Of a stretch of DNA of 49,336 nt, positions 9,781 to 18,165 are shown in pieces; positions within the stretch are counted from its first letter, which is position 1, and each line of letters begins with the position of its first letter. The notes under the pieces were generated by a model. That model was not told the DNA's origin. It searched no databases and saw only the letters and a list, made by a program, of their open reading frames with translations. Made by a program: the position numbers and the translations under genes. The stretch spans positions 1 through 49,336 of the forward strand of contig JAILOQ010000088.1 in assembly GCA_024690725.1 (NCBI GenBank), written 5' to 3'. This DNA is from Lachnospiraceae bacterium. Its GTDB lineage: Bacteria; Bacillota; Clostridia; Lachnospirales; Lachnospiraceae.

Positions 9781-10245
9781 ATGAAAAAAGAACATTTGCG
9801 CAGTTTGATCCTCGTGATCGTGATATTGAGTATCAGCGGAGGAGCGCTTCTCGTACAGCACATGTACGGGAAACGTTCCTCTGTTTTGCGTGTACACGTT
9901 GAGGTGGAGGGAAACTGTATTTTGGATGTACCGATCACGGAAGACGGAACCTATGTCGTTCGGGAAGGGACGTTGACGGTGGAACCTGAGAAAAGCCGTG
10001 AAACAGTGGAAACAGTCGAAACAAGCGGAACAGTGGAAACAGCCGAAACATCTAAAACGGACGGAAACATAAATGTCATCGCGATCGAGGACGGGAGTGT
10101 ATCCGTAACCGAGGCAAATTGCAGCAATCATATCTGCGTAAAGACCGGAAACATTTCCAAAAGCGGTGAGACGATCTGCTGTCTGCCACACAGACTGATC
10201 ATTACCCTTACGGGAAACGGGGAGGTGGATGGCTTTGCGTACTGA
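9781..10245 (+). CDS. NusG domain II-containing membrane-anchored protein
   Basis: A 154-residue protein with one N-terminal membrane helix (about 7-27) and an extracytoplasmic NusG-domain-II (DUF1312) fold. The C-terminal signature is clear: SVTEANCSNHICVKTG followed by SGETICCLPHRLIITLTG. Proteins of this family usually sit beside a Gx transporter / HepS component I gene, exactly as here, and their biochemical role is unknown. Between the two halves of the domain lies a threonine- and glutamate-rich stretch (residues 74-94) encoded by seven 9-bp repeats. The start is 4 bases after leuD and has no good ribosome site of its own, which points to coupling with leuD. Confidence 0.85.
   Translation: MKKEHLRSLILVIVILSISGGALLVQHMYGKRSSVLRVHVEVEGNCILDVPITEDGTYVVREGTLTVEPEKSRETVETVETSGTVETAETSKTDGNINVIAIEDGSVSVTEANCSNHICVKTGNISKSGETICCLPHRLIITLTGNGEVDGFAY
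10000..10062 (+). repeat. Seven 9-bp in-frame repeats in the NusG-domain-II gene
   Basis: Units of the type GAAACAGTG run from 10000 to 10062 without interruption and encode ET(V/S/A) triplets at residues 74-94. The first two differ by one base; later units are more diverged. This is a likely site for length variation by slippage. Confidence 0.85.
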
Positions 10246-10732
10246 CACAGCGCGCCGTGTGGCGCTTCTTGGTGTATTTGTGGCGCTCGGTATGATCTTA
10301 TCCTATATCGAAGCCATGTTTCCGATCGTAGCGAGCATGCCCGGTATCCGGATCGGACTTTCTAATGCGCTCGTGGTGTATTTGTTGTATAATTGTGATT
10401 GGAAAGATGCTTGTATCTATCAGGTTACCAGGATATTGTTAAGTTTTCTTTTGTTCGGGAACCTGTTTGCCCTGACATATTCTGCGGCAGGGGCGGTTTG
10501 CAGCATGACGGTGATGCTCCTCATTAAACGGATCAAACGCTTTGATACGGCAGGAGTCAGTGCTTGCGGCGGCTTGTTTCATAACCTGGGCCAGTTCCTT
10601 GTGGCATACATTCTTATGGGGGCAGCCGTGGTTACGTATCTGCCGGTGCTCGTGTTTTCCGGAGTGCTCAGCGGATATCTTATCGGATGGCTTTCTGCGC
10701 TTCTTATGCGCTACAACATTATGAAAGATTGA
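10229..10732 (+). CDS. Gx transporter family / heptaprenyl diphosphate synthase component I-like membrane protein
   Basis: A 167-residue integral membrane protein with about five hydrophobic helices. The segment IRIGLSNALVVYLLYN and the GLFHNLGQFLVA motif are characteristic of the Pfam HepS-component-I / Gx-transporter family, an ECF-S-like fold of uncertain substrate. GGGAGGTGG lies directly upstream and the ATG at 10229 overlaps the end of the NusG-II gene by 17 bases, so the pair is translationally coupled. The old name (prenyl diphosphate synthase subunit) rests on weak similarity; a membrane transport role is more likely from the hydrophobicity. Confidence 0.82.
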   Translation: MALRTDTARRVALLGVFVALGMILSYIEAMFPIVASMPGIRIGLSNALVVYLLYNCDWKDACIYQVTRILLSFLLFGNLFALTYSAAGAVCSMTVMLLIKRIKRFDTAGVSACGGLFHNLGQFLVAYILMGAAVVTYLPVLVFSGVLSGYLIGWLSALLMRYNIMKD

Positions 10733-10741
10733 GGTACATAC

Positions 10742-11347
10742 ATGTACGCATATATCAAAGGTATCGTTACGGATATATCGGAAGAAGGGATCGTGGTCGA
10801 AACGAACGGGATCGGTTACAACATCCGTGTTCCGTCTCCGTTTTCTTATAACATCGGCGAGGAAACCAAAGTCTATACCTATACCCAGGTGCAGGAGGAT
10901 GCCTTGAAACTGATCGGTTTTGAGAATAAGGATATGCTTACTGTCTTTAAACTTTTGATCTCGGTAACAAGCGTTGGACCGAAAGCCGGATTGTCGATCC
11001 TTTCCATTATGTCGGCCGACGATGTAAGGTTTGCCATCTTTTCTCAGGATGCGAAGGCGATCGCAAAGGCTCCCGGTGTCGGGAAAAAGTCGGCGGATCG
11101 CATTATCCTGGATCTGAAGGACAAGATTTCGCTTCGGGATACGACATCAATGCCCACGCAGTTACTTGCCGGGGATGATACGGAATCACTGGCGGGCTAT
11201 GACGATGTCAGAAAAGACGCGATCGAAGCCTTGCATGCGCTCGGTTATGGTATGAGCGAAGCGGCCAAAGCTGTCAGCAAGGTGGAAGTAACGGATGAAA
11301 CGAGTGCCGATGAGGTGTTAAAGGCGGCACTGAAGTTTTTGTTCTGA
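10742..11347 (+). CDS. ruvA: Holliday junction DNA helicase subunit RuvA
   Basis: A 201-residue junction-recognition subunit that tetramerises on four-way DNA and loads RuvB for branch migration. Domain I (OB fold, about 1-62) starts MYAYIKGIVTDIS; domain II has two helix-hairpin-helix motifs, including VTSVGPKAGLSIL and KAPGVGKKSADRIILDL; domain III (about 150-201) ends in the RuvB-contacting helices. The gene is 9 bases after the Gx transporter gene and 42 bases before ruvB. I see no LexA-type box upstream, so SOS control is not apparent. Confidence 0.96.
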   Translation: MYAYIKGIVTDISEEGIVVETNGIGYNIRVPSPFSYNIGEETKVYTYTQVQEDALKLIGFENKDMLTVFKLLISVTSVGPKAGLSILSIMSADDVRFAIFSQDAKAIAKAPGVGKKSADRIILDLKDKISLRDTTSMPTQLLAGDDTESLAGYDDVRKDAIEALHALGYGMSEAAKAVSKVEVTDETSADEVLKAALKFLF

Positions 11348-11389
11348 TGAGTAAGAAATTAAGGGAAATAACCGGAGATTTGGAGAAAT

Positions 11390-12394
11390 ATGGCACAGAT
11401 TATTGAAACTGCAATAACGGAAGAGGATCAGAAGTTAGACGGCTCACTAAGACCGCTGCGCATGGATGATTATATCGGTCAGAGCAAGGCGAAAGAGACG
11501 TTACAGATCTATATCGAAGCGGCTAAGAAACGAAATGAGCCCTTGGATCACGTTCTGTTTTACGGCCCGCCCGGACTCGGAAAGACGACGCTTGCGGGGG
11601 TCATCGCAAATGAAATGGGAACGCATATCAAGGTCACCAGCGGTCCCGCGATCGAAAAGCCGGGAGATATGGCTGCGATCTTAAACGGGCTTTCGGACGG
11701 CGATGTCCTGTTTGTGGATGAGATCCACAGGTTAAACAGACAGGTGGAAGAGGTGCTTTACCCGGCAATGGAGGACTATTGCATCGATATCATGATCGGC
11801 AAAGGTCCCACGGCAAAATCGATCCGCTTGGATCTGCCGAAGTTTACGCTGATCGGCGCAACAACGCGTGCCGGACTTTTGACGGCTCCGTTAAGAGACC
11901 GTTTCGGCGTGATCCACAGACTGGAGTTTTACAGCATTGAGGAACTCACACAGATCATTTACCATTCCGCCGGTATTTTAAAGGTGAAGGTGGATGCAAA
12001 GGGAGCTCTGGAAATGGCAAGGAGAAGCCGCGGAACACCGCGTCTTGCCAATCGCGTGCTGAAACGCGTCAGAGACTTTGCCGAAGTGCGCTATGACGGC
12101 GTGATCACGGGAGATGTAGCCGCAGAAGCGCTGGATCTTTTGGATGTGGATAAGCTGGGGCTCGATCATACGGATCGCAATCTGTTACTTACGATGCTGA
12201 CTCGGTTTCACGGCGGACCGGTCGGTCTGGATACCTTGGCTGCGGCAACGGGTGAGGACGCCGGCACGATCGAAGATGTGAACGAACCGTATTTTATCAA
12301 GACCGGACTGATTGAAAGAACGCCGCGCGGAAGGGTCGCAACCGAGGCTTGTTACCGCCATTTCGGGATTCCGAAGCCCGCAGATACAGTGTGA
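11390..12394 (+). CDS. ruvB: Holliday junction branch migration ATPase RuvB
   Basis: A 334-residue AAA+ hexameric motor that pulls DNA through the RuvA-bound junction. Walker [10 protein letters not shown] at 59-67, Walker B DEIH at 110-113, sensor 1 in [11 protein letters not shown], arginine-finger region LRDRFG, and the C-terminal winged helix ending [17 protein letters not shown] are all intact. The start follows GGAG in the sequence GATTTGGAGAAAT. It is cotranscribed with ruvA. Confidence 0.97.
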   Translation: MAQIIETAITEEDQKLDGSLRPLRMDDYIGQSKAKETLQIYIEAAKKRNEPLDHVLFYGPPGLGKTTLAGVIANEMGTHIKVTSGPAIEKPGDMAAILNGLSDGDVLFVDEIHRLNRQVEEVLYPAMEDYCIDIMIGKGPTAKSIRLDLPKFTLIGATTRAGLLTAPLRDRFGVIHRLEFYSIEELTQIIYHSAGILKVKVDAKGALEMARRSRGTPRLANRVLKRVRDFAEVRYDGVITGDVAAEALDLLDVDKLGLDHTDRNLLLTMLTRFHGGPVGLDTLAAATGEDAGTIEDVNEPYFIKTGLIERTPRGRVATEACYRHFGIPKPADTV

Positions 12395-12474
12395 CCGATC
12401 CGGTCAGTTGAACCGGTCAAAATCGTATTTTGGCAAAAATAATAGATTTCAATTGTTATTCTTAAGATTATATC

Positions 12475-12502
12475 TTGTTTTATAAAAACTTTCTGCTATA
12501 AT
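12475..12502 (+). promoter_or_regulatory. Promoter for zapA
   Basis: TTGTTT (12475-12480), a 16-base spacer and a perfect TATAAT (12497-12502) lie in the 211-base AT-rich gap after ruvB, about 100 bases before the zapA start. Just after ruvB (12393-12418) three GACCGG/CCGGTC-type half-palindromes could form competing short hairpins, but no T-run follows them, so I do not call a terminator there. Confidence 0.6.
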
Positions 12503-12605
12503 ATATGTTGTATCAGGCAAAAAATAAAATACCAAGATGTTGTGGTGATTGACCAATACGGACAATCGATATATTTATCGAGCATTTGAAACAGGGGAAG
12601 AGATC

Positions 12606-13004
12606 ATGAAAAACGAAACAGAGGTTTTGATCGGCGGAAAGATTTTTGTGTTGAGCGGACATGAGTCCGAAGAATATATGCAGAAGGTTGCCATGTATAT
12701 CAACGGCAAGATCGCTGAGTATGCGGATATCGATGCATACCGCAGCCTTTCGACAGATTATAAGAATGTTCTTTTGCAATTAAACATTGCAGACGACTAT
12801 TTCAAAGCGCTTAGCCGTGTGGAAGAGCTCGAAGAAGAACTCGAAGCCAAGGAACGAGAGCTTTACGGGTTAAAGAACGATCTGATCTCTCATCAGATGC
12901 TTTTGGAAAAGCGCGAAAAGACGATCCAGTCTCAGCAAAATGAGATCAACGAATGCAATCGTCAGATCGCCAGAATGGAAGCTGTTTCCAAGATCACGGG
13001 CTAA
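12606..13004 (+). CDS. zapA: Cell division protein ZapA
   Basis: A 132-residue FtsZ-ring stabiliser. The N-terminal ZapA head (about 4-70) has the family pattern VLIGGKIFVLSGHESEEYM, and the rest (about 75-130) is a long charged coiled coil, EELEEELEAKERELYGLK onward. I place the start at 12606 after GGGAAG; the frame is open back to a TTG at 12549 but the added residues are not family-like. It precedes a U32 protein, an FtsW/RodA protein and a penicillin-binding protein, a division and wall neighbourhood. Confidence 0.88.
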   Translation: MKNETEVLIGGKIFVLSGHESEEYMQKVAMYINGKIAEYADIDAYRSLSTDYKNVLLQLNIADDYFKALSRVEELEEELEAKERELYGLKNDLISHQMLLEKREKTIQSQQNEINECNRQIARMEAVSKITG

Positions 13005-13029
13005 ACACAGTCCATTATAAAGCAGATGC

Positions 13030-13067
13030 AAACCATCCGGATCGAAAGACAGGATGGTTTTCATTTT
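13030..13067 (+). terminator. Terminator after zapA
   Basis: Nine-base perfect arms AAACCATCC (13030-13038) and GGATGGTTT (13052-13060), a 13-base loop, then a T-rich tail interrupted by CA. Probably moderately efficient, with some read-through into the U32 gene. Confidence 0.7.
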
Positions 13068-13122
13068 ATCGCATGAAACGACTATGAAATAAAAAACTGG
13101 GATTTGATCAAAGAACCGGAAG

Positions 13123-15300
13123 ATGAACTCGCACAGTAAGGATAATGGGAAAAAGAACGTGGAACTGCTCGCCCCGGCGGGAGATTACGCCTGCTTTTTG
13201 GCGGCGGTAAATGCCGGAGCGGATGCGGTCTATTTGGGAGGTACCTTATTCGGTGCCAGAGCTTATGCCTCAAATTTCTCGAACGAAGAGTTGCTTGAGG
13301 CTATTTCGTATGCGCACGTATTCGGCGTGAAGGTCTACCTTACGGTCAACACCCTGGTAAAAGAACGGGAGCGAAAAGACCTGCTGCCGTTTCTGATCCC
13401 GTTTTACGAAGCCGGTCTTGATGGCGTGATCGTCCAGGATTTCGGCGTTTTGAAGATGTGCAGGGAACATTTTCCCGATATGGAATGTCATGCGAGCACT
13501 CAGATGTGCATCGCTTCCGCCTACGGAGCACGCCTGTTAAAAGCATATGGGGTGAGTCGCGTTGTACCCGCAAGGGAGCTTTCCTTGGAGGAATTAAAGG
13601 ACATCAAAAACGAAGGTGTGGAAGTGGAAGCGTTTGTTCACGGCGCCATGTGCTACGCCTATTCCGGACAATGCCTGTTTTCGAGTTTTCTCGGCGGAAG
13701 AAGCGGAAACCGCGGCAGATGTGCCGGTTCCTGTCGCTTACCGTATTCCTTCGGTGACAGGAAAGAAGAATACCCTTTGAGTTTAAAGGATATGTGTACC
13801 GTCACGATCCTCGATAAACTGATCGACGCCGGGATTGATTCTTTTAAGATCGAAGGAAGGATGAAAAATCCGTACTATGTGGCCGGAGTGACGGCGCTGT
13901 ATCGAAAATACATCGATCTGTATGAACGGGATCCGAACCATTTTCGGGTGACCGACGAGGATCTTGCGCTTTTGCATAAACTCTATATCCGTTCCGAACT
14001 TTCCGAAGGATACTATGAGCGGCACAACGGAAAAGAAATGGTTTCTTTGCACAATCCCGCTTATAAGAGTGCGGATGAAGCGGAGTTTGCGGAGATAAAA
14101 GAACGTTTTCTGGATAAAAACAGACAGCTCGGTCTGTCGGCGGAAGTGTATGCAAAGGTCGGAGAAGCACTTTCTTTGACCGTGTGGGACGGGATCCGTT
14201 CTGTCACGGTGCAGGGCGATATCGTGCAACAAGCCGAGAAGCGCACCGCGACAAAAGAAGATATTGAAAAACAAATTGCGAAGACGGGGAATACGCCGTT
14301 TCATTTTGATGAGATTTCGGTTATAATAGAGGGTAGTGCATTTTTGCCGGTGAAGCAACTGAACGATATTCGGCGAAATGCGCTCGAGGAAATGAAGCAT
14401 CTTCTTTGTTCCGAAGGCTGTAGAACTTATCGGGAGCCGGAACGTACAAAGGAGGAGACGGGCAAAGCGGAACAGGCAAAGCACGCTGCAAATGGCGGAA
14501 TTGTGTGTTATGTTTCAAACGAAGCACAGGCTGAAGATATTGCGGATTTTGTTGCAAAAGTTCCGGGGACGGAGATGACCGTACAGATTTCGCATCTGCT
14601 CTTGGAGCAGACCGATGTCGCAAAGCTTTGTGCGAAACTTCATGCATGCGGCATAAGGACAGAGTTTGCGCTTCCGAGAGTGTTTCGAAAACGAGCCGCA
14701 ACGTATCTGGATCATGCGCTTACGGAGGAGATCTTATCCGGTTTTGACGGGATTTTGGTCAATACCCTGGACGGTCTGGCATATGCCGCATCAAGGATCG
14801 AAGCGACGGACCGGAAGGCAGAGCTTTTGGGATCCGCCGGACTTTATGTCACGAATACCGAGGCTTTGCGGTTTGTGAAGGAACTGGGTGTGACGCGTTA
14901 CACCTCGAGCCTTGAGTTAAATGAGCATCAGCAAACGGATATCTTGCCGCTTCTTTCGCGGGATATCTTTGTTTACGGACATATTCCGTTTATGCAGACG
15001 GCCGGGTGCTTAAAAAAGACCTATGATCTATGCGATCATAAGAGCGGCTGGCAAGTTCTCACGGACAGACGGGGGCAGAAGCTGCCGGTGTATAACGATT
15101 GTATTCTTTGTGAGAATACGATATTTAACGGCGTTGTACTTTCTTTGCACAGGGAGTTTGCGGGCCTTACGGATGGCAACCGAAAGTTTTATTTTACGAA
15201 TGAGTCACATCCAAAAGCCGTACTTACGGCATTTTTGAACGGAGAAGATGTTCCCTATGCCGACTATACAAAAGGGCACTTCAAAAAGGGAATGGAATAG
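13123..15300 (+). CDS. Peptidase U32 family protein with C-terminal DUF3656-type region
   Basis: A 725-residue protein. The N-terminal U32 barrel (about 10-330) opens with VELLAPAGD and has the family signature running from E169 (EAFVHGAMCYAYSGQC) with C177, C184, C200 and C204, the four cysteines that in UbiU/UbiV and RlhA-type proteins bind a [4Fe-4S] cluster. Characterised members mostly modify RNA or small molecules (RlhA: 23S rRNA C2501 hydroxylation) rather than cleave proteins. The middle (about 330-440) fits a DUF3656 collagenase-like insert and the last 250 residues form a second domain as in the two-domain clostridial members. The ribosome site is weak (ACCGGAAG). It follows zapA and precedes ftsW/rodA by 3 bases. 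Confidence 0.87.
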   Translation: MNSHSKDNGKKNVELLAPAGDYACFLAAVNAGADAVYLGGTLFGARAYASNFSNEELLEAISYAHVFGVKVYLTVNTLVKERERKDLLPFLIPFYEAGLDGVIVQDFGVLKMCREHFPDMECHASTQMCIASAYGARLLKAYGVSRVVPARELSLEELKDIKNEGVEVEAFVHGAMCYAYSGQCLFSSFLGGRSGNRGRCAGSCRLPYSFGDRKEEYPLSLKDMCTVTILDKLIDAGIDSFKIEGRMKNPYYVAGVTALYRKYIDLYERDPNHFRVTDEDLALLHKLYIRSELSEGYYERHNGKEMVSLHNPAYKSADEAEFAEIKERFLDKNRQLGLSAEVYAKVGEALSLTVWDGIRSVTVQGDIVQQAEKRTATKEDIEKQIAKTGNTPFHFDEISVIIEGSAFLPVKQLNDIRRNALEEMKHLLCSEGCRTYREPERTKEETGKAEQAKHAANGGIVCYVSNEAQAEDIADFVAKVPGTEMTVQISHLLLEQTDVAKLCAKLHACGIRTEFALPRVFRKRAATYLDHALTEEILSGFDGILVNTLDGLAYAASRIEATDRKAELLGSAGLYVTNTEALRFVKELGVTRYTSSLELNEHQQTDILPLLSRDIFVYGHIPFMQTAGCLKKTYDLCDHKSGWQVLTDRRGQKLPVYNDCILCENTIFNGVVLSLHREFAGLTDGNRKFYFTNESHPKAVLTAFLNGEDVPYADYTKGHFKKGME

Positions 15301-15303
15301 ATT

Positions 15304-16695
15304 ATGGCACTTGTTATATCTGATTTATCAAAATATGTGATCGTGATCTTCATGGCGATTTATACCCTGGAGGCTTTTTTGTCGTTCGCGATCAGGAGTC
15401 GCGGATATTTGGAGGGGTTATATTACCGCCAGATCATTTGTATGTTTATCATTCATTTCGTTTCTTTTGCGGCCATATGCTTAGAGACGAGCGATCTGTC
15501 CTACATTGTCTTTTACGGTTTTCAACAGATCCTGTTGTTTGCCGCCATTGCGCTCAATCGCGCGATCTATCCGAATGTAAACAAATTGCTTTTGAACAAT
15601 ATGTCGATGCTTTTGGCGATCGGCTTTGTGATCCTGACACGACTCGATTACGAAAAGAGTATCCGTCAGGTGACGTATGCGGCGATTTCTTTGGTCTTAT
15701 GTCTTTTCATTCCGCTTGCGGTCAATCGGTTTCAGGATATCATCCCCAGGTTCGGCTGGGTGTACGGGGCCGTCGGTATTGTGATGCTCGCCGGTGTTTT
15801 GCTTTTGGGCGTTGCAACGAACGGATCGAAGATATCCTATACGATCTTGGGGTATACCTTCCAGCCGTCCGAGTTTGTGAAGATATTGTATGTCTTCTTT
15901 ATTGCGGGAATGCTGTATAAATCATCGAATTTCAAACAGGTGCTTTTGGCCAGCCTGATCGCGGGACTTCATGTGATCATCCTGGTGGTCTCGCGCGACC
16001 TCGGAAGCGCGCTGATCTTGTTTATCGTGTATGTGGCAATGATCTTTATTGCTACGAACAACCATTTCTACCTGATCGCATCCTTATTGGCGGGGGCGAT
16101 CGGCGGTATCATGGCCTCGCGGTACTTTAGCCATGTGCAGGTCCGTATTCAGGCATGGCGCGATCCGTTCAGTTATATTGACGGTACCGGCTATCAGATC
16201 ACACAGTCCCTGTTTGCGATCGGCACCGGCGGATGGTTCGGTATGGGACTTTATCAGGGCGATCCCACGGCGATCCCTTATGTTGAGGATGACTTTGTAT
16301 TCTCGGCGATCGCGGAAGAAATGGGCGTTTTGTTCAGCGGACTTTTGGTACTGCTTTGCTTAAGCTGCTTTATCTGCATGATCTATGTCTGTCTGAAGTT
16401 GAAACATCAGTTTTACCGTCTGGTTTCTGCAGGCCTGGCGGTTACGTATATATTCCAGATCTTCCTTACGATCGGCGGCGGAACCCGCCTGATCCCGTTA
16501 ACAGGTGTGACCTTACCGCTTGTCAGCTACGGAGGGAGCAGCGTCCTTACGACTTTGATCATGTTCAGCATTGTACAGGGCATTTATGCGATAGAAGCAG
16601 AGGAAGGAGAGCGTCGCATTGCAAGAAGAAGAAAGAAGCTTCAGCGCAGAAGAGAAAAAGAATATTTCGAGACAGAAGAAGGAGAAGAAGCATAG
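15304..16695 (+). CDS. FtsW/RodA/SpoVE-family peptidoglycan polymerase (SEDS)
   Basis: A 463-residue SEDS glycosyltransferase with about ten membrane helices. Family motifs are visible: the segment ending YTFQPSEFVKILYVFFIA, the DLGSALILF helix and the C-terminal GVTLPLVSYGGSSVLTTLI. It polymerises lipid II together with a class B penicillin-binding protein, which here is the next gene, overlapping by 77 bases. The cytoplasmic tail is strongly charged (ERRIARRRKKLQRRREKE). Whether it serves division, elongation or sporulation cannot be told from sequence; the divisome-type neighbour zapA and the pairing resemble clostridial RodA-PbpA loci. Confidence 0.9.
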   Translation: MALVISDLSKYVIVIFMAIYTLEAFLSFAIRSRGYLEGLYYRQIICMFIIHFVSFAAICLETSDLSYIVFYGFQQILLFAAIALNRAIYPNVNKLLLNNMSMLLAIGFVILTRLDYEKSIRQVTYAAISLVLCLFIPLAVNRFQDIIPRFGWVYGAVGIVMLAGVLLLGVATNGSKISYTILGYTFQPSEFVKILYVFFIAGMLYKSSNFKQVLLASLIAGLHVIILVVSRDLGSALILFIVYVAMIFIATNNHFYLIASLLAGAIGGIMASRYFSHVQVRIQAWRDPFSYIDGTGYQITQSLFAIGTGGWFGMGLYQGDPTAIPYVEDDFVFSAIAEEMGVLFSGLLVLLCLSCFICMIYVCLKLKHQFYRLVSAGLAVTYIFQIFLTIGGGTRLIPLTGVTLPLVSYGGSSVLTTLIMFSIVQGIYAIEAEEGERRIARRRKKLQRRREKEYFETEEGEEA

Positions 16696-18103
16696 CAATG
16701 TTCCGATCTGGATCGTTTTGTACATCTTCGTGATCCTGATGCTCGTTTGTGTGATCCACGAGTTTTACTTCATGCGTTACGAAAGCGAGACGGTCATCAA
16801 CAATTCCTACAATCCGCGCCAGACGATCCTTGCGTCCAGGAATATCCGCGGTTCGATCTTATCGGCGGACGGCGAGGCATTGGCGCAGACCGTAAAGAGC
16901 AAAGAAGACGGATCGGAGAAGCGCATTTATCCGTATGCAAACCTTTTCAGTCACGTGGTCGGCTTTTCCACAAAAGGAAAGACGGGTGTCGAGAATATCG
17001 GCAATATGCAGCTGCTTAACTCCCATTCTTCTCTGGGATCGAAGATCTCAAACGAGCTTTCCTCGGAAAAGAACATCGGTGACAATGTCGTAACGACGTT
17101 AAATGTGGCGGTTCAGAAGGAAGCCTATCTTGCACTCGGTGCATATGACGGAGCGATCATCGTAACGGAGCCCGATACCGGAAAGATCATTGCCATGGTC
17201 TCCAAACCCGACTTCGATCCGAACGAGATTGTCGATATCTGGGACGATCTGGTGGATAATACGGAATCGAGTGTGCTCTTAAACCGTGCGACCCAGGGAC
17301 TTTATCCGCCGGGATCCACCTTTAAGATCGTCACGAGCCTTGCTTATTATCGGCAGAATGCAGCCGACGTTTCGCGGTATTCCTTTAACTGCAACGGTTC
17401 ATTTACCTATGAGGGAAATCGCATCAACTGCTACCACGGAAGCAGTCACGGAAGTGAGGATTTCAAGAAGAGTTTTGCAAAATCCTGTAATTCCAGCTTT
17501 GCGAATATCGGTGTCTCGTTGGATCTTGCGGGCTTGAATTCCACCTGCGAGGATCTGTTGTTCAATCAGGATTTCAAACTGGATTATACCGTTGCGAACG
17601 GGAAATATGTCCTTGGAACGAATGCGGATTCCTATGATGTGATGCAGACATCCATCGGACAGGGAAAGACGCAGATCACACCGATGCAGTTGAATATGAT
17701 CACCTGTGCGGTGGCCAACAAAGGAAATTGCATGAAACCCATGGTCGTCGATCATGTCGAAAGCTATGAAGGCAACCTGGTAAAACAATATAACCCGGAA
17801 ACCTATGCCGAACTTATGACGGAAGACGAAGCGGCATTTTTGACGGATCTGATGACGGAGGTTGTTAAGACGGGTACCGCAACACGCCTCCAAAACGACA
17901 ATTACACAGCAGCCGGAAAGACCGGTTCTGCTGAGTATAACGGCAATAAAGCGGATTCTCATGCGTGGTTCACGGGCTTTGCACCGGCGGAAGATCCGCA
18001 GGTTTGCGTTACCATTATCGTAGAGGGTGCCGGAAGCGGCGGAGAGTATGCCGTTCCCATCGCAAAACGTATCTTTGATGCATATTTTGCATCTGTGGAT
18101 TAG
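16619..18103 (+). CDS. Class B penicillin-binding protein (transpeptidase), partner of the SEDS protein
   Basis: A 494-residue single-pass membrane transpeptidase that cross-links peptidoglycan. One membrane helix (about 28-48) follows a charged cytoplasmic start; the catalytic domain has S233-T-F-K236, S289-C-N291 and K434-T-G436. It is shorter than classic PBP2/PBP3 proteins, as in the PbpA group. The start is a TTG at 16619 with AAGGAG about 9 bases upstream, inside the SEDS gene; the first in-frame ATG (16739) would cut through the membrane helix, and the ATG at 16698 is out of frame. The 77-base overlap strongly suggests coupled, stoichiometric translation. Confidence 0.9.
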   Translation: MQEEERSFSAEEKKNISRQKKEKKHSNVPIWIVLYIFVILMLVCVIHEFYFMRYESETVINNSYNPRQTILASRNIRGSILSADGEALAQTVKSKEDGSEKRIYPYANLFSHVVGFSTKGKTGVENIGNMQLLNSHSSLGSKISNELSSEKNIGDNVVTTLNVAVQKEAYLALGAYDGAIIVTEPDTGKIIAMVSKPDFDPNEIVDIWDDLVDNTESSVLLNRATQGLYPPGSTFKIVTSLAYYRQNAADVSRYSFNCNGSFTYEGNRINCYHGSSHGSEDFKKSFAKSCNSSFANIGVSLDLAGLNSTCEDLLFNQDFKLDYTVANGKYVLGTNADSYDVMQTSIGQGKTQITPMQLNMITCAVANKGNCMKPMVVDHVESYEGNLVKQYNPETYAELMTEDEAAFLTDLMTEVVKTGTATRLQNDNYTAAGKTGSAEYNGNKADSHAWFTGFAPAEDPQVCVTIIVEGAGSGGEYAVPIAKRIFDAYFASVD

Positions 18104-18165
18104 GACTATCTTTTTTTGAAAAAATATTGTAAAATCTTACTAGGTATGTAAAGGAGGGATACAAT

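Noticed and set aside
11345-11404. 20-codon frame between ruvA and ruvB
   Set aside because: No ribosome site and ends inside ruvB; chance.
12393-12418. Overlapping GACCGG/CCGGTC palindromes after ruvB
   Set aside because: They could form short hairpins but lack a T-run, so I do not call a terminator; noted only in the zapA promoter entry.
16698-16760. Alternative ATG start for the penicillin-binding protein
   Set aside because: The ATG at 16698 is out of frame and the in-frame ATG at 16739 would truncate the membrane helix; the TTG at 16619 with AAGGAG is better.
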